Part shown: piece after piece, positions 1 to 9,132 of the stretch
How the letters are laid out: the number at the start of each line of letters is the position of its first letter
Position numbering within the stretch: the stretch's first letter is position 1
NCBI GenBank assembly: GCA_024683955.1
Contig: JAIKXS010000034.1
Span: forward strand, 1-64,000
Reading direction: 5' to 3'
DNA from: Desulfovibrio sp.
GTDB taxonomy: Bacteria; Desulfobacterota; Desulfovibrionia; Desulfovibrionales; Desulfovibrionaceae
Length of the DNA: 64,000 nt
The notes under the pieces: generated by a model
The model's database searches: none
Told to the model about the DNA's origin: nothing
What the model saw: only the letters and a program-made list of their open reading frames with translations
Position numbers and translations under genes: made by a program

Positions 1-161
1 GAGAAATCGAGGCGTCCCATCTCTTCTTCCTCCGCAACCTTATAATTTCACATAGCCGAGAAAATATCTAGATGAAATTTCAAAAAAATAAACCATTTTT
101 TACGAATCATCTCGCTCGCTGCAGGGCTACTGAATAGTTACAGATTAAGAATAGATAAAAT

Positions 162-210
162 AAAAAAAGACGCCCTCTTTCTCAGAATTTATCCGGAAGA
201 GGGCGTCTTT
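162..210 (-). terminator. Intrinsic terminator of the symporter gene
   Basis: A perfect 14-bp inverted repeat (166-179 pairs with 197-210, core AGACGCCCTCTT) encloses a 17-nt loop. On the minus strand it is followed by a run of Ts (the A-run at 162-168). It lies 21 nt beyond the stop codon of the minus-strand symporter, so it fits a Rho-independent terminator for that gene. The first 160 bases of the window show no gene. Confidence 0.85.
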
Positions 211-230
211 GCATGGTTATCTTTATAAAA

Positions 231-1601
231 TTAAAGTGTAAACCGCGAGTCTTTTTCAACTTCTTGCTGCACAATTTTAAAGAGCATTGGGCTTAGAAGA
301 AGGATTCCTATTATATTGGGAAAGGCCATCAGTGCGTTAGCGATGTCTGCAAAGAGCCAGACAACATCAAGGGCTAGTATGGCTCCCAGTCCGAATGCTA
401 TGACATATATGTAGCGGAAAATTTTTTGAGCCGAGTCGCCAAAGAGGTAGATAACGCAGCGTTCCCCGTAGACGCACCAGCCAAGACCGGTCGTAAAGGC
501 AAAGAGCGTCAGGCAGAAGGTTACCCCGTATTCCCCAAATGAGGAAAGATTAATTTTAAAGGCTTCAGCCGTGAGAAGGCCTCCACTAATCCCGCTGCTC
601 CAGAGAGGTCCTTCGGGCGTGACGCTGACTAGAATGGCAAAGCCTGTCATGGAGCATATGATGATTGTGTCAATAAAAACGTCAAGCATACCGATGGAGG
701 CCTGAACGAGCGGAGACTCGGCCGTTGAGGCAGCATGGGCCATGGGGGCGGAACCAAGTCCCGCTTCGTTGGAAAAAATACCGCGGGCCATACCCATGCG
801 GATGGCCAGCATGACGCTAGCGCCGGCAAAGCCACCTTCGGCAGCCGTCGGGGTGAAGGCGTCCGTGATAACCCACCAGAAGACCGCGGGAACGCTCGGA
901 AGGTTTATGAGAATGACGATGACGCACATGAGGACGTAGAGGGCTGCCATGTATGGGACAAGTTTTCCCGTCACGTTGGCCACCCGCTTGATTCCTCCTA
1001 TAAGGACTAGTCCGGCGAGAACGAGAAGGAGGAGTGCAGTAAGCCACTGTGGAACGGAAAGGGCTTTTTCAAGGTTCACGCTGATCGCGTTGGCTTGTAC
1101 CATGGCGCCGATGCCGAAACAGGCGATCATGCCAAAGAGTGCAAAAAGGGTGGCAAGCCATTTCCAGTTAGGCCCAAGGCCATTCTTTATAAAGTACATG
1201 GCCCCGCCAACCCAGTTTCCCGCGGGCGTTTTTTCACGGTAGTAGACGGAAAGAAGAACTTCAGAGAACTTGGTCATCATGCCGACCAGGGCCGTGACCC
1301 ACATCCAGAAGAGGGCTCCGGGTCCGCCTACTGCGATGGCCGTTGCAACACCTACAATGTTCCCCGTGCCGATATCCGCGGCGAGGGCTGTCATCAGGGC
1401 GTTCCAAGGAGAAATTTCTCCTTCTTTTGATTGATGCTTTCTTCCTTCCCACAGGCACTTATAGGCCGGGATCCAGTTTCTGAAGGAGAAAAAATGGAGA
1501 CCGAGGGTTAGGTAGAATCCTGTTCCGACAAGGAGAACCAGCATAATTGGTCCCCAAACAAAGCCACTGATTTCGTTAAGTACATCCTGAAGTTTGTCCA
1601 T
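231..1601 (-). CDS. Sodium:alanine/glycine symporter family protein (AGCS)
   Basis: This 456-residue polytopic membrane protein belongs to the AGCS family, which imports alanine or glycine with Na+ across the inner membrane. The family signature GTGNIVGVATAIAVGGPGA followed by FWMW is present around residues 77-101, and the length matches the usual 440-490 residues. Hydrophobic segments run through the whole protein, and the short N-terminus (MDKLQDVLNEISGFVWGP) is typical. It is apparently a single-gene unit with its own terminator at 162-210, and the upstream gene ends 56 nt away. A 12-bp palindrome (CTCAAATTTGAG, 1610-1621) lies just upstream of the start, but its meaning is unclear. The exact amino acid carried cannot be told from sequence. 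Confidence 0.93.
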   Translation of the reverse strand: MDKLQDVLNEISGFVWGPIMLVLLVGTGFYLTLGLHFFSFRNWIPAYKCLWEGRKHQSKEGEISPWNALMTALAADIGTGNIVGVATAIAVGGPGALFWMWVTALVGMMTKFSEVLLSVYYREKTPAGNWVGGAMYFIKNGLGPNWKWLATLFALFGMIACFGIGAMVQANAISVNLEKALSVPQWLTALLLLVLAGLVLIGGIKRVANVTGKLVPYMAALYVLMCVIVILINLPSVPAVFWWVITDAFTPTAAEGGFAGASVMLAIRMGMARGIFSNEAGLGSAPMAHAASTAESPLVQASIGMLDVFIDTIIICSMTGFAILVSVTPEGPLWSSGISGGLLTAEAFKINLSSFGEYGVTFCLTLFAFTTGLGWCVYGERCVIYLFGDSAQKIFRYIYVIAFGLGAILALDVVWLFADIANALMAFPNIIGILLLSPMLFKIVQQEVEKDSRFTL

Positions 1602-1657
1602 TTGTTTCTCTCAAATTTGAGGTGATTTTTGGAATCTCAAGAGGAGCATAAAGGGAA

Positions 1658-3832
1658 TCAATGAGTGGGGATGGGATTCCAGTCCTCCTGAAGAATCTGC
1701 CACCTGGTGCCGTTGAAGGACATAAAAAGGGTCTTTATACCCTGATCCGTTTTGCCTGTGGTGTCAGAAAATTTTTGGGTCATATCAACCTTGACGCCGT
1801 TCTTCTCAGGAATGATTCTGAGCCCGGTAAAAGAGATTGCCGTGGGCGTTATTCGCTGCCAGAGTTTTTCCTTACTGGCACGTATCGCCTTCGAGCCCCG
1901 GCGTCCCTGCTGGAGTGCATTGTCAGTGTAAAACTCCATATACCTGTTAATGTCTGCAGCTTCCCAGGCCTTATACCATGCCGTGACGTCCCTCGTAATT
2001 TCTGCGCTGGCCTTTTCAAGCCATGAGGCAGAGAGCCCAAGGGGGCCTTCCGTGAACCGGAGGCCGACGATCCTGAGTTCATTATTCAGATCGTTATGCC
2101 AGAATACGGTATATTCGCCCTCCTGCTGGATGTTCGGTCCCATGATGAACAGGGGAAGCCTTGCTATGTAAACAGTTCCTTTTCTTTCAACAGTTGGTTT
2201 GCTGAATGAGGATTGAAGCCAGGGCTCGTTTCTGAGCTTTTCAAATCGGCGGAGTTCGTTTTTTAGCGAACGGCCAGCTGGTACCCCGCTGACCTTATTG
2301 AAAGATTTTTGGGAAAAAAACGTTTCAATGGAGGAATTTCGGGTTGATAAGGCGGTGGCAAACTGCTGCGTCAGAGCGATCACCCGGTTTGTGTCATCAT
2401 TCGCCAGGACCAGATTTTCACCGCCAGCCCCTGTGTTCTCCCGATGGTTTGCGGAGTCGTTTGCGTCGGGATCCTTTATAGGAGTCCTGATACCGGTCGA
2501 GGATGCGGGCGATGATTTATCAAAGGCGCTGGTATTTTTTTCTTCCCGGGTCTCTTCTCCTGTCGTATTCTTGTGCTGTTTTTCCCCGACCTTGGCTGAA
2601 GTCGATTCATTTTCAGGTTGAGGCCTCTCAAGCGGAGATTCATGCAGACTCAGCTTTCCGGTTTGCGGGATGTGTCGTTCCGTCCCCATGCCGCTTTCCC
2701 AAGCGAATTCGGCAGGATGGCGTGAAGGCGGGGTCTGGAGGGGGGCAAGGGGGGTGGTAAGATCTGCGACTTCGAGAGGTTGGCGGGGTGTCCGGGGGAT
2801 GTCCTTCTGACCGTCAGGCAGGTGAACGGGAGGGAGTGCCAGACTTGCGTCGGTCCTAACCTGTTTATTATCACAAACAAGAGTCCCGTTCTTGAAGGCG
2901 TCGATCATGCCGAGATGCTGCGGATTCCACTCCATGCCGACAATACGGAAACGCTGGTCCTCGCCTCTCTGCCAGTACAGGCGGCGGATTCCTTCCGTTG
3001 AATGGTTGGTGGCAGCATAGCACTGTTCCGACCATGTTACCCAGTACCCTGGCCCTTCAAGGGCGTGAATATTCCGGTTATAGAGCTTGATGGAATCAAT
3101 AGTTTTAAAGATGTTTTCTTTATTCGCCCGAAAGACAGAGAAATTTTCCGTCGCTTTTGAATAGGCAGCCTGATCGTAGAAGTCGAACATTTTTGCAGAG
3201 CGTTGGGCCCAAGCGTTGCTCCACTCCTGCATCAGGGCGCAAAGCTCTTCTGCCTGATCACTGGGCGCGGGGACCTTGGGAATATGCATATCTTCGGCTA
3301 GAATAACAGCTGTCCCGGGCGTGAGTCGCGGCCCCACAGTATCAATGTCCTTGAGTCCTATGACAACACATCCCTTTGTCGGGACAATGCCGAATCCTTT
3401 GCTGTGGATCCAAATGCTGTGCCCTGTTTTTCCACGTAACCTGTCAACAGGATTTGGGTAGTTGAGAGGATAAGCTATCCCGCCGTATTCCTTAAAATCA
3501 AGACCGCCAGATATTTTGCTTTTGATAAAATAGATCCCCTCTGGTGTTTTGAGATCATTTATGATCTGTTTGTCACCGGGGATCTGTCCCGTCATACAGG
3601 GAAACTCGTATTTGAGCTGTACAGGGCTGTGTTTTTCAAAAAAATAAAATTTTCGTTTCTCTTTATCAACGGCAACAAAATGAGGCGGGAGATTCGTTTC
3701 TTTTAAATCCGCCTGCCAATTATCAGCAAGTACAGGGACTCGTAGAAAAGAAAAAAAGAAAACCCACAGGAAAAGAAGCAGACACCAACTGTGTCTTATT
3801 GTCGATGTATGCATTGGTGTTGCGTTGTTCAT
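1658..3832 (-). CDS. L,D-transpeptidase-fold peptidase, Csd6/Pgp2-like, with three NTF2-like domains
   Basis: A 724-residue exported protein. Residues 1-37 form a signal peptide or N-terminal anchor (hydrophobic stretch at about 17-35). Residues 50-185 are a YkuD-type catalytic domain with GHSIWIHSKG (His143) and PTKGCVV (Cys155), the His/Cys pair of L,D-transpeptidases and of the Csd6/Pgp2 LD-carboxypeptidases. Three NTF2/SnoaL-like regions follow, at about 190-305, 480-595 and 605-724. Each ends in a strand of the type 'RIVGMEWNP' or 'WQILQEDWNP'. A long low-complexity linker (about 330-475) separates the first from the others. Csd6 and Pgp2, known from Helicobacter and Campylobacter, trim tetrapeptides and set helical cell shape, and they pair one catalytic domain with one NTF2-like domain. 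Having three is unusual. A plain transpeptidase role remains possible. Confidence 0.8.
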   Translation of the reverse strand: MNNATPMHTSTIRHSWCLLLFLWVFFFSFLRVPVLADNWQADLKETNLPPHFVAVDKEKRKFYFFEKHSPVQLKYEFPCMTGQIPGDKQIINDLKTPEGIYFIKSKISGGLDFKEYGGIAYPLNYPNPVDRLRGKTGHSIWIHSKGFGIVPTKGCVVIGLKDIDTVGPRLTPGTAVILAEDMHIPKVPAPSDQAEELCALMQEWSNAWAQRSAKMFDFYDQAAYSKATENFSVFRANKENIFKTIDSIKLYNRNIHALEGPGYWVTWSEQCYAATNHSTEGIRRLYWQRGEDQRFRIVGMEWNPQHLGMIDAFKNGTLVCDNKQVRTDASLALPPVHLPDGQKDIPRTPRQPLEVADLTTPLAPLQTPPSRHPAEFAWESGMGTERHIPQTGKLSLHESPLERPQPENESTSAKVGEKQHKNTTGEETREEKNTSAFDKSSPASSTGIRTPIKDPDANDSANHRENTGAGGENLVLANDDTNRVIALTQQFATALSTRNSSIETFFSQKSFNKVSGVPAGRSLKNELRRFEKLRNEPWLQSSFSKPTVERKGTVYIARLPLFIMGPNIQQEGEYTVFWHNDLNNELRIVGLRFTEGPLGLSASWLEKASAEITRDVTAWYKAWEAADINRYMEFYTDNALQQGRRGSKAIRASKEKLWQRITPTAISFTGLRIIPEKNGVKVDMTQKFSDTTGKTDQGIKTLFMSFNGTRWQILQEDWNPIPTH

Positions 3833-3850
3833 CGGGGTGTTTTTACAGTG

Positions 3851-4429
3851 CTAGTTACGGTTCTGGCGGCCGTAGGACAGGAGTTCCTTGCGTGTGAAGA
3901 CGGATCTCAGTTCGTATCCTTTGGCGGAGAGCAGTTCTCGCCCTCCTTCTTCGCGATCAAGGATGGCACAGACGCAGGAGATTTCCAGCCCTGCACCGCG
4001 CAGTCGGTCACAGGCTTTGAGAACGGAGCCTCCAGTTGTCACTACGTCCTCAAGTACGGCAACCTTGTCGTTTGGTTGAAAATTCCCCAGCCCCTCGACA
4101 AATTGACCTGTTCCGTGATCCTTGGCTTCTTTACGGACGAGAAGGCCGTGAAGCGGTCGCTTTTGCTCAAAGGAGGCCATTGTTGTCGCTGTTACGAGAG
4201 GATCGGCCCCCATTGTCATCCCCCCGACACCCTGAATTGGCATATCCCGGAGAAGATGATTGAACATTTGTCCGATAAGCCAAGAACCTTCTGCATGAAG
4301 GGCTGTCACCCGACAATCGAAGTAGTAATCGCTTTTCTTGCCGGATGCGAGGACAAAATCTCCTTCACGGTATGAGAGTTTCAAGAGAAGCTGCGCCAGA
4401 CGCTGTTTGATAGAATCGATGTTTTCCAT
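3851..4429 (-). CDS. pyrE: Orotate phosphoribosyltransferase
   Basis: PyrE joins orotate to PRPP to make OMP in pyrimidine synthesis. The type I PRTase PRPP-binding loop VAVLEDVVTTGGSVLKA is clear, and an early ASGKKSDYYFDCR segment matches the orotate-binding N-terminus. The length of 192 residues is normal. I chose the ATG at 4429 because AGGA sits 5 nt before it; a GTG start 30 nt upstream (4459) has no ribosome-binding site. Its stop lies 18 nt from the start of the Csd6-like gene, so the two may be co-transcribed. An alternative in-frame N-terminal extension cannot be fully excluded. Confidence 0.95.
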   Translation of the reverse strand: MENIDSIKQRLAQLLLKLSYREGDFVLASGKKSDYYFDCRVTALHAEGSWLIGQMFNHLLRDMPIQGVGGMTMGADPLVTATTMASFEQKRPLHGLLVRKEAKDHGTGQFVEGLGNFQPNDKVAVLEDVVTTGGSVLKACDRLRGAGLEISCVCAILDREEGGRELLSAKGYELRSVFTRKELLSYGRQNRN

Positions 4430-4631
4430 GTCTGTCCTGCTTTTAACCGGTTTTTCCACGAGGAGAGAAGCTTGAAAGGCCGTAATATTTATACGCGTGA
4501 CAGTCTTTGTCGTCGTTTACCGCGGACTCGTGCGGAATCACAGTGATAGCGGCAATGTCAATGGATTTTCAGCCGTTGTGAATGACGCAATGTTACAAAA
4601 ACGCGTTGTTGCATTTCTGTCCTAACAGAAG

Positions 4632-5936
4632 CTAAATGTGGGTGGTTTGGAAGACCCGTTCGTAAATTTTATCCTCATTATGGAGATAGTAGGATGGTTC
4701 AAACAGTTCATCAAGCTGTGCTTTCCCAAGGTGCTTCCCGATTTCGGTGTCGGCCCTGACGAGTTCCGGAAATGATTTACGGGTGGACCAGCTTTCCATC
4801 GCTAGTTTTTGAACTGTTTCGTATGCTTTCTGACGTGGCATGCTTGTGTCTATTAGGGCCGTGAGGACCCGCTGTGAAAAGTAAAGTCCAAAGGAGCGGT
4901 CCATGTTTTCACGCATAATTTCAGGATGGACGATGAGGTTCCCGAGCAGGCCGTTGAGGCGGGTGAGAATGTAGTCGGCGAGGATGGTGCTGTCCGGCAT
5001 GATAACTCGTTCAACCGACGAATGACTGATGTCGCGCTCATGCCAGAGAGCTTGGTCCTCGAGGGATGCAAGGGCATTTGTACGCAGCAGTCTTGAAAGT
5101 CCGCACATATTTTCAGCCGAAATGGGATTCTTCTTATGGGGCATTGCTGATGATCCCTTTTGTCCCTGGCGGAAGCCTTCCTCCACTTCCCTCACTTCTG
5201 TCCGCTGCAGATGGCGTAATTCCGTGCAGAGCCGTTCAATGCCCCCCCCCATGATCGCAAGGGATGTGAAAAAATGTGCGTAGCGGTCACGTTGTACGAT
5301 CTGTGTGGAATGAGGATCGGGCTGAAGGCCGAGCTTCTTCATGGCCCGTTCCTCAAGTTCCGGAGAAAGAAAGGCAAAGGTTCCGACGGCTCCGGAAATT
5401 TTTCCCACACGCACGCTTTCAAGGGCTTCCTTGATGCGGGCTTTGTGGCGGACAAACTCGGCGTAAAATCCAGCCATTTTCAATCCGAAACTCGTCGGTT
5501 CAGCATGGATACCGTGGGTTCTCCCGATGCAGAGAACACCCTTATACGCAAAACTCTGATGTTTTAGTGTGTCGAGGAGGGCGTCAAGATCCTTAAGTAT
5601 CAGGGCACCAGCCTCCGTAAAGAGGACGGCATTTGCCGTGTCTACGATATCGGAGGATGTGCAGCCCAGATGGATAAATCGGGCAGCCGGACCAACTTTT
5701 TCTTCAAGGCTTGTCAGAAAGGCGATTACATCGTGTCGAGTTTTCTCTTCAATGGCCAGTATACGGTTGACATCTATGGAGGCTTTTTCTCGAATGGTGG
5801 CACATGCGTCTTTCGGGATCCGTCCCATCTCCGCCCAAGCTTCGCATACGGCGATCTCGACTTTAAGCCATGCCTTATAACGATTTTCCAGAGTCCAGAT
5901 GGCCCCCATTTCAGGTCTTGTATAGCGGTCTATCAT
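4632..5936 (-). CDS. purB: Adenylosuccinate lyase
   Basis: PurB acts twice in purine synthesis, releasing fumarate from SAICAR and from adenylosuccinate. The fumarase/aspartase-superfamily signature SSAMPHKKNP is present, as are the expected TSSDIVDTANA and RTHGIHAEPTSFG segments. The protein is 434 residues long, as usual. The reading frame stays open upstream, but the ATG at 5936 (MIDRYTRPEMGAIW...) is preceded by GGAGG at 7 nt spacing and matches the usual PurB N-terminus, so I placed the start there. A C9 homopolymer (5226-5234) lies inside the gene without breaking it. A 170-nt spacer separates it from pyrE. Confidence 0.96.
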   Translation of the reverse strand: MIDRYTRPEMGAIWTLENRYKAWLKVEIAVCEAWAEMGRIPKDACATIREKASIDVNRILAIEEKTRHDVIAFLTSLEEKVGPAARFIHLGCTSSDIVDTANAVLFTEAGALILKDLDALLDTLKHQSFAYKGVLCIGRTHGIHAEPTSFGLKMAGFYAEFVRHKARIKEALESVRVGKISGAVGTFAFLSPELEERAMKKLGLQPDPHSTQIVQRDRYAHFFTSLAIMGGGIERLCTELRHLQRTEVREVEEGFRQGQKGSSAMPHKKNPISAENMCGLSRLLRTNALASLEDQALWHERDISHSSVERVIMPDSTILADYILTRLNGLLGNLIVHPEIMRENMDRSFGLYFSQRVLTALIDTSMPRQKAYETVQKLAMESWSTRKSFPELVRADTEIGKHLGKAQLDELFEPSYYLHNEDKIYERVFQTTHI

Positions 5937-6504
5937 TAACGTGCCTCCATCGGCGGTCTTCTTTTGAACGCGCTTTCCCCGTGTGAGTGGTCTCACCGCG
6001 CAGGGCCTGTGCAGGCGGGGGGCTTGTTGTTGCGTCCCTAACTGCACGTTGATGACCGGGGGGATGTGTTTTTTGTAGACAGTCTGGCAAATATTTACGG
6101 AAGTCTCTTCCCTGCAGTGGCGTGCTCGCCTCACCTCCGGCAGGTGATTTGCAGAGGAATTCCCGGTTGTCAGAATGTTATGAGACGGTCAGGGCCCTGT
6201 CGAAAAAAGCTGCTTCGTTATGCAGGGTTTGCATTGCCAGACAAATGTTTTTTGCCTGTATAGGCAGATATCAGAACTTGTTTTCTTGGGACTCGAAAAG
6301 GCTGCCCCTGACGTAAACAATTATTACTGCATTCAGCCGGGCGTATTTGTCAGGTTGCGAGTCGGGATGACCTGGAAAGTTCCCGTTGCGGCCGAATGAG
6401 CGGAGGGGACTAGAAGTGATGCCGGCCGGAGATCAGGTGCAGGAAAAATCTTCTGACGAGTACGGAGTGTATTCTGCTCTTTTTTAGGAAGAGGGAAGAA
6501 TACT
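5937..6504. other. Intergenic region, no gene seen
   Basis: No frame here has both a ribosome-binding site and a recognisable protein. Just after the fmdB stop codon there is a compound inverted repeat (6469-6475 with 6497-6503, and 6477-6481 with 6489-6493). It could end fmdB transcription but has no clear T-run. Confidence 0.4.
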
Positions 6505-6897
6505 TCAGGCTGCGGAACTTTTCTTGGTGGATTGCTGCGCTACGGTCTTCGGCGCCGGGGATTGTTTGCCCTGTGATACTGAAGATCCGTTTGTTTTGCC
6601 TGCCCCGGACACATTACTGGCGTGCTGTGCGGAGTCTTTATTCGTTGCCGTTTTTTCGTTGTTTTTCGAGCCGGAATGTTCGGATCCCGCTGAAGTTCCG
6701 TCCTCATGATTTTTTTTAAAGCCATAGTCCGTCACATACCATCCTCCACCTTTAAGAACAAAGGATGTATGTGAAATAAGTCTTGGGGAACTTGTTCCAC
6801 AATCGGGACATGACTCCTCTGTATGAGCATCGGCAACTTTGACCCACTCCTCAAATATACGACCGCATTGAGGACACTGATATTCATAAATTGGCAT
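6505..6897 (-). CDS. FmdB-family zinc ribbon protein with low-complexity tail
   Basis: This 130-residue protein starts MPIYEYQCPQCGRIFEEW, the hallmark of the FmdB/CxxC_CXXC_SSSS zinc ribbon. Its zinc ligands are Cys8, Cys11, Cys30 and Cys33, and GGGWYVTDY is the usual end of the domain (about residue 55). Family members are small cytoplasmic proteins, some named as regulators of formamidase or amide genes, but their role is mostly unknown. The last 70 residues are rich in Ser, Lys, Asn, Thr and Ala and look disordered, a common feature in this family. It stands alone between two long gene-poor gaps. The domain call is firm; the function is not. Confidence 0.88.
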   Translation of the reverse strand: MPIYEYQCPQCGRIFEEWVKVADAHTEESCPDCGTSSPRLISHTSFVLKGGGWYVTDYGFKKNHEDGTSAGSEHSGSKNNEKTATNKDSAQHASNVSGAGKTNGSSVSQGKQSPAPKTVAQQSTKKSSAA

Positions 6898-7286
6898 AAC
6901 AATAGATACGGTTCGATATTCGGACCGCCCCTTACAATTCAGGTAGAATTACCTTTTTCGTAGTTTTTGAAGATGGTTCGCGGGCTGCGACTATATTCTT
7001 CCTGCCCTGAAGAAGCACGGGCAGAGCTGAATTATGACCCAAGCGCCCGAAGTCGGGAGATGCCTGGCCACCTTTGCGCGCCACACGGAACTGAAAGATT
7101 CTTTTAAAGCAATCGGGCCCGCGTTTAAGGCGGGCTGGCTTGCCTCCGGTACAGAAGGCGTATCCGGTCAATGTCCGTAAAAACGACGGTAGCATCCAGC
7201 TCGCTTTGCTTATTTTTGTTACCGCGAGGCCATTGGCCCGTGACGCCTTTACTGCTGCGGAACACGAACTTCCTGACAGGTGAAAA
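6898..7286. other. Gene-poor gap with possible decayed IS200/IS605 end
   Basis: No convincing gene is visible. A hairpin-like stretch at 7111-7143 (AATCGGGCCCGCGTTTAAGG followed by CGGGC) resembles in form the right-end hairpins of IS200/IS605 elements seen elsewhere in this window. Read on the plus strand, a frame through it ends in AIGPAFKAGWLA, reminiscent of TnpB tails. This is a weak resemblance only. Confidence 0.25.
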
Positions 7287-7397
7287 TTAGGCCTTTGCCT
7301 GTGCTTTCGCCTGTTTGATACGCTGTTTCAAGCGTTCCTGCCGACGTTGACGACGACGGTCCAGTTCTTTCTTGCGTTCTACTTTTTTGTGAGCCAT
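7287..7397 (-). CDS. 36-residue basic protein
   Basis: A short gene with a near-ideal AGGAGG, 7 nt before the ATG at 7397. The product MAHKKVERKKELDRRRQRRQ... ending KQAKAQAKA is 36 residues long. Lys, Arg and Gln make up most of it, with no hydrophobic core, and it probably forms a single long helix. This composition suggests RNA or ribosome binding, like other tiny basic ribosome-associated proteins, but I do not recognise a named family. The strong translation signal and lack of internal stops argue for a real gene in an otherwise degraded region. It is probably monocistronic. Confidence 0.75.
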   Translation of the reverse strand: MAHKKVERKKELDRRRQRRQERLKQRIKQAKAQAKA

Positions 7398-7516
7398 AGT
7401 GATACCTCCTAAAAGATTGTAAACAAAAAAAATACATGATGAAAAAAGCAATGTCTATAATTTTTTCCTGGGTTGCAGCCACAGCAAAATATCTTCCACA
7501 TTGCTTCCTTCATCGC

Positions 7517-8359
7517 TTACAGTTCCGGAAGCTCGTCAGATGAGGGAAGGGGATTGTCAAAAAAACCTGAGATTTTTTGCGTGATATGGAGCCGGCACCG
7601 GGGGTATCCTGCGTTTTCAAGGAGTTGTCGCAGGGGCTTTCTCATCTCTTCAGTGAAGGATGTGAGCTGCAGCACGGGATCCGGTGTGAGACGAAGACGC
7701 AGGGAAGGTACAGATTCATGTCTTTCTTTTGCCTCTGCTGTCAAAAAAATTATCAGCTGCTCCTCCGTGCGTGAAAGATGTGCAAGAAGCTTTTTGTCGG
7801 CTGTAAGCCCGTAGGCAAGTCGGGTAAGAAGGCAGGGCGAAGGTGCTTGATCTGGTCTCGAGAGTTTCAAATCCCTTGCCAGTTCACGTATCTCACTTTT
7901 TCCAATCCCTGTGAGTTCGAAGGGGGAAAGTATTTTTTCCTCCTTGGTTGCAAGACGTCCTGGCCTGTACTCCTTGGCATCGTCGGCATTGCTTCCGTCA
8001 CAGAGCGTGTACCCGGTATGCAAGGTGGCGAGGGTATTTCTGATGCTACGGAAAAGGTTCTTTTTGCAGATGTAGCAACGATTTTTTGAATTCTTCCGTA
8101 CTTCGTCAAGTAGCAGGACATCAAGATCCAGAGACAGAAGGGGAAGGTGTTCCTCCCTTGCCCAGGCAAGCGTCAACGAGGTGTCTCTTTCGGGAATATG
8201 AGGTCCCCTGATATGAATGGCGATGCATTTAAGGCCGGCAAGGAGCGCTACGTGACAAAGAAGACGACTGTCGAGCCCCCCTGAACAAGCGATAGCAAGC
8301 GGGGCCATGCGTTGAAGGTTCCGGACAAGGGATCTGTACAGCGTACTCTTCGCTACCAT
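7517..8359 (-). CDS. larE: LarE-like ATP-dependent sulfur transferase (PP-loop)
   Basis: A 280-residue PP-loop ATPase. The motif SGGLDS (residues 26-31) binds ATP. RCYICKK carries Cys95 and Cys98, and APSPCLLTR carries Cys176, the position of the sulfur-donating Cys in LarE. LarE makes the thio groups of the nickel-pincer cofactor of lactate racemase. Enzymes with three such Cys residues are thought to use a [4Fe-4S] cluster instead of sacrificing a Cys. The start is uncertain: the ATG at 8359 overlaps the hisF stop by 7 nt and gives a family-typical N-terminus, while an ATG at 8404 would extend it by 15 residues. Neither has a good ribosome-binding site. LarB and LarC are not in the window, so its target is open. 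Confidence 0.78.
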   Translation of the reverse strand: MVAKSTLYRSLVRNLQRMAPLAIACSGGLDSRLLCHVALLAGLKCIAIHIRGPHIPERDTSLTLAWAREEHLPLLSLDLDVLLLDEVRKNSKNRCYICKKNLFRSIRNTLATLHTGYTLCDGSNADDAKEYRPGRLATKEEKILSPFELTGIGKSEIRELARDLKLSRPDQAPSPCLLTRLAYGLTADKKLLAHLSRTEEQLIIFLTAEAKERHESVPSLRLRLTPDPVLQLTSFTEEMRKPLRQLLENAGYPRCRLHITQKISGFFDNPLPSSDELPEL

Positions 8360-9132
8360 AACAGCCGTACAGGGGCCCCGTGTTCCGCCATATATGTCTT
8401 GCATTCACGAATTGTGTACTGTCCGTAATGGACGATCGAAGCTATGAGCGCCGCCGATGCGTGTCCCTCGGTGCAGACGTCGAGAAGATGTTTCGGTTTC
8501 CCGGCTCCTCCCGATGCAATGACGGGAATGTCCACCGCGTCTGCAATGGTCCTGGTAAGGTCCAGTGAGTAGCCATCCTTTGTACCATCGGCGTCAATGG
8601 AATTGATGCACAGTTCTCCGGCCCCGAGGTCCCTGCATTCTTTCGCCCAGGCGATGGCATCAAGGTCACAGCGAAGTCGTCCACCGTGGATAACGATTTC
8701 GTACCCGGAAGGTATTTTTTTGCTCGGGGGAACGTTAAGCACATCCATGCCGACAACAACGGCCTGAGAACCGAATTCCCTTGCCCCCTCACGGATGAGT
8801 TCGGGGGTTTTTACCGCAGCGGAATTGAGTGAGATTTTTTCAGCGCCGGCGGCCAGAACCTGATGCATGTCAGATACAGATGCTATGCCTCCCCCAACGC
8901 TGAAAGGAATGAATATTTCAGCCGCAACGCGTTCTACCACATCAAGAAATATTCCCCTGGCCTCAGCCGAAGCAGTGATATCGTAGAAGACTATTTCATC
9001 TGCACCCTCTTCATAATAGCGCCTTGCGCTTTCAACGGGGTCGCCTATGTCCTGATTCCCTCTAAACTTGATGCCCTTGGTCAGTATTCCGTTGCGGACA
9101 TCAAGGCAGACGATGATACGCTTATTCAGCAT
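8353..9132 (-). CDS. hisF: Imidazole glycerol phosphate synthase, cyclase subunit
   Basis: HisF is the (beta/alpha)8 cyclase half of IGP synthase. It uses ammonia from HisH to form imidazole glycerol phosphate and AICAR in histidine synthesis. The N-terminus [15 protein letters not shown] holds the first catalytic Asp, and VVVGMDVLN holds the second; the phosphate-binding loops FSVGGGI and VIASGGAG are present. The length of 259 residues is standard. The ATG at 9132 was preferred over the GTG three bases earlier, because GGA lies at good spacing. It overlaps hisH by 11 nt and larE by 7 nt, so translation is probably coupled. No other his genes are in the window. Confidence 0.95.
   Translation of the reverse strand: MLNKRIIVCLDVRNGILTKGIKFRGNQDIGDPVESARRYYEEGADEIVFYDITASAEARGIFLDVVERVAAEIFIPFSVGGGIASVSDMHQVLAAGAEKISLNSAAVKTPELIREGAREFGSQAVVVGMDVLNVPPSKKIPSGYEIVIHGGRLRCDLDAIAWAKECRDLGAGELCINSIDADGTKDGYSLDLTRTIADAVDIPVIASGGAGKPKHLLDVCTEGHASAALIASIVHYGQYTIRECKTYMAEHGAPVRLLW

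Noticed and set aside
6932-7195. 87-codon frame on the minus strand between fmdB and the small basic gene
   Set aside because: No ribosome-binding site, no family resemblance, and the region looks degraded.
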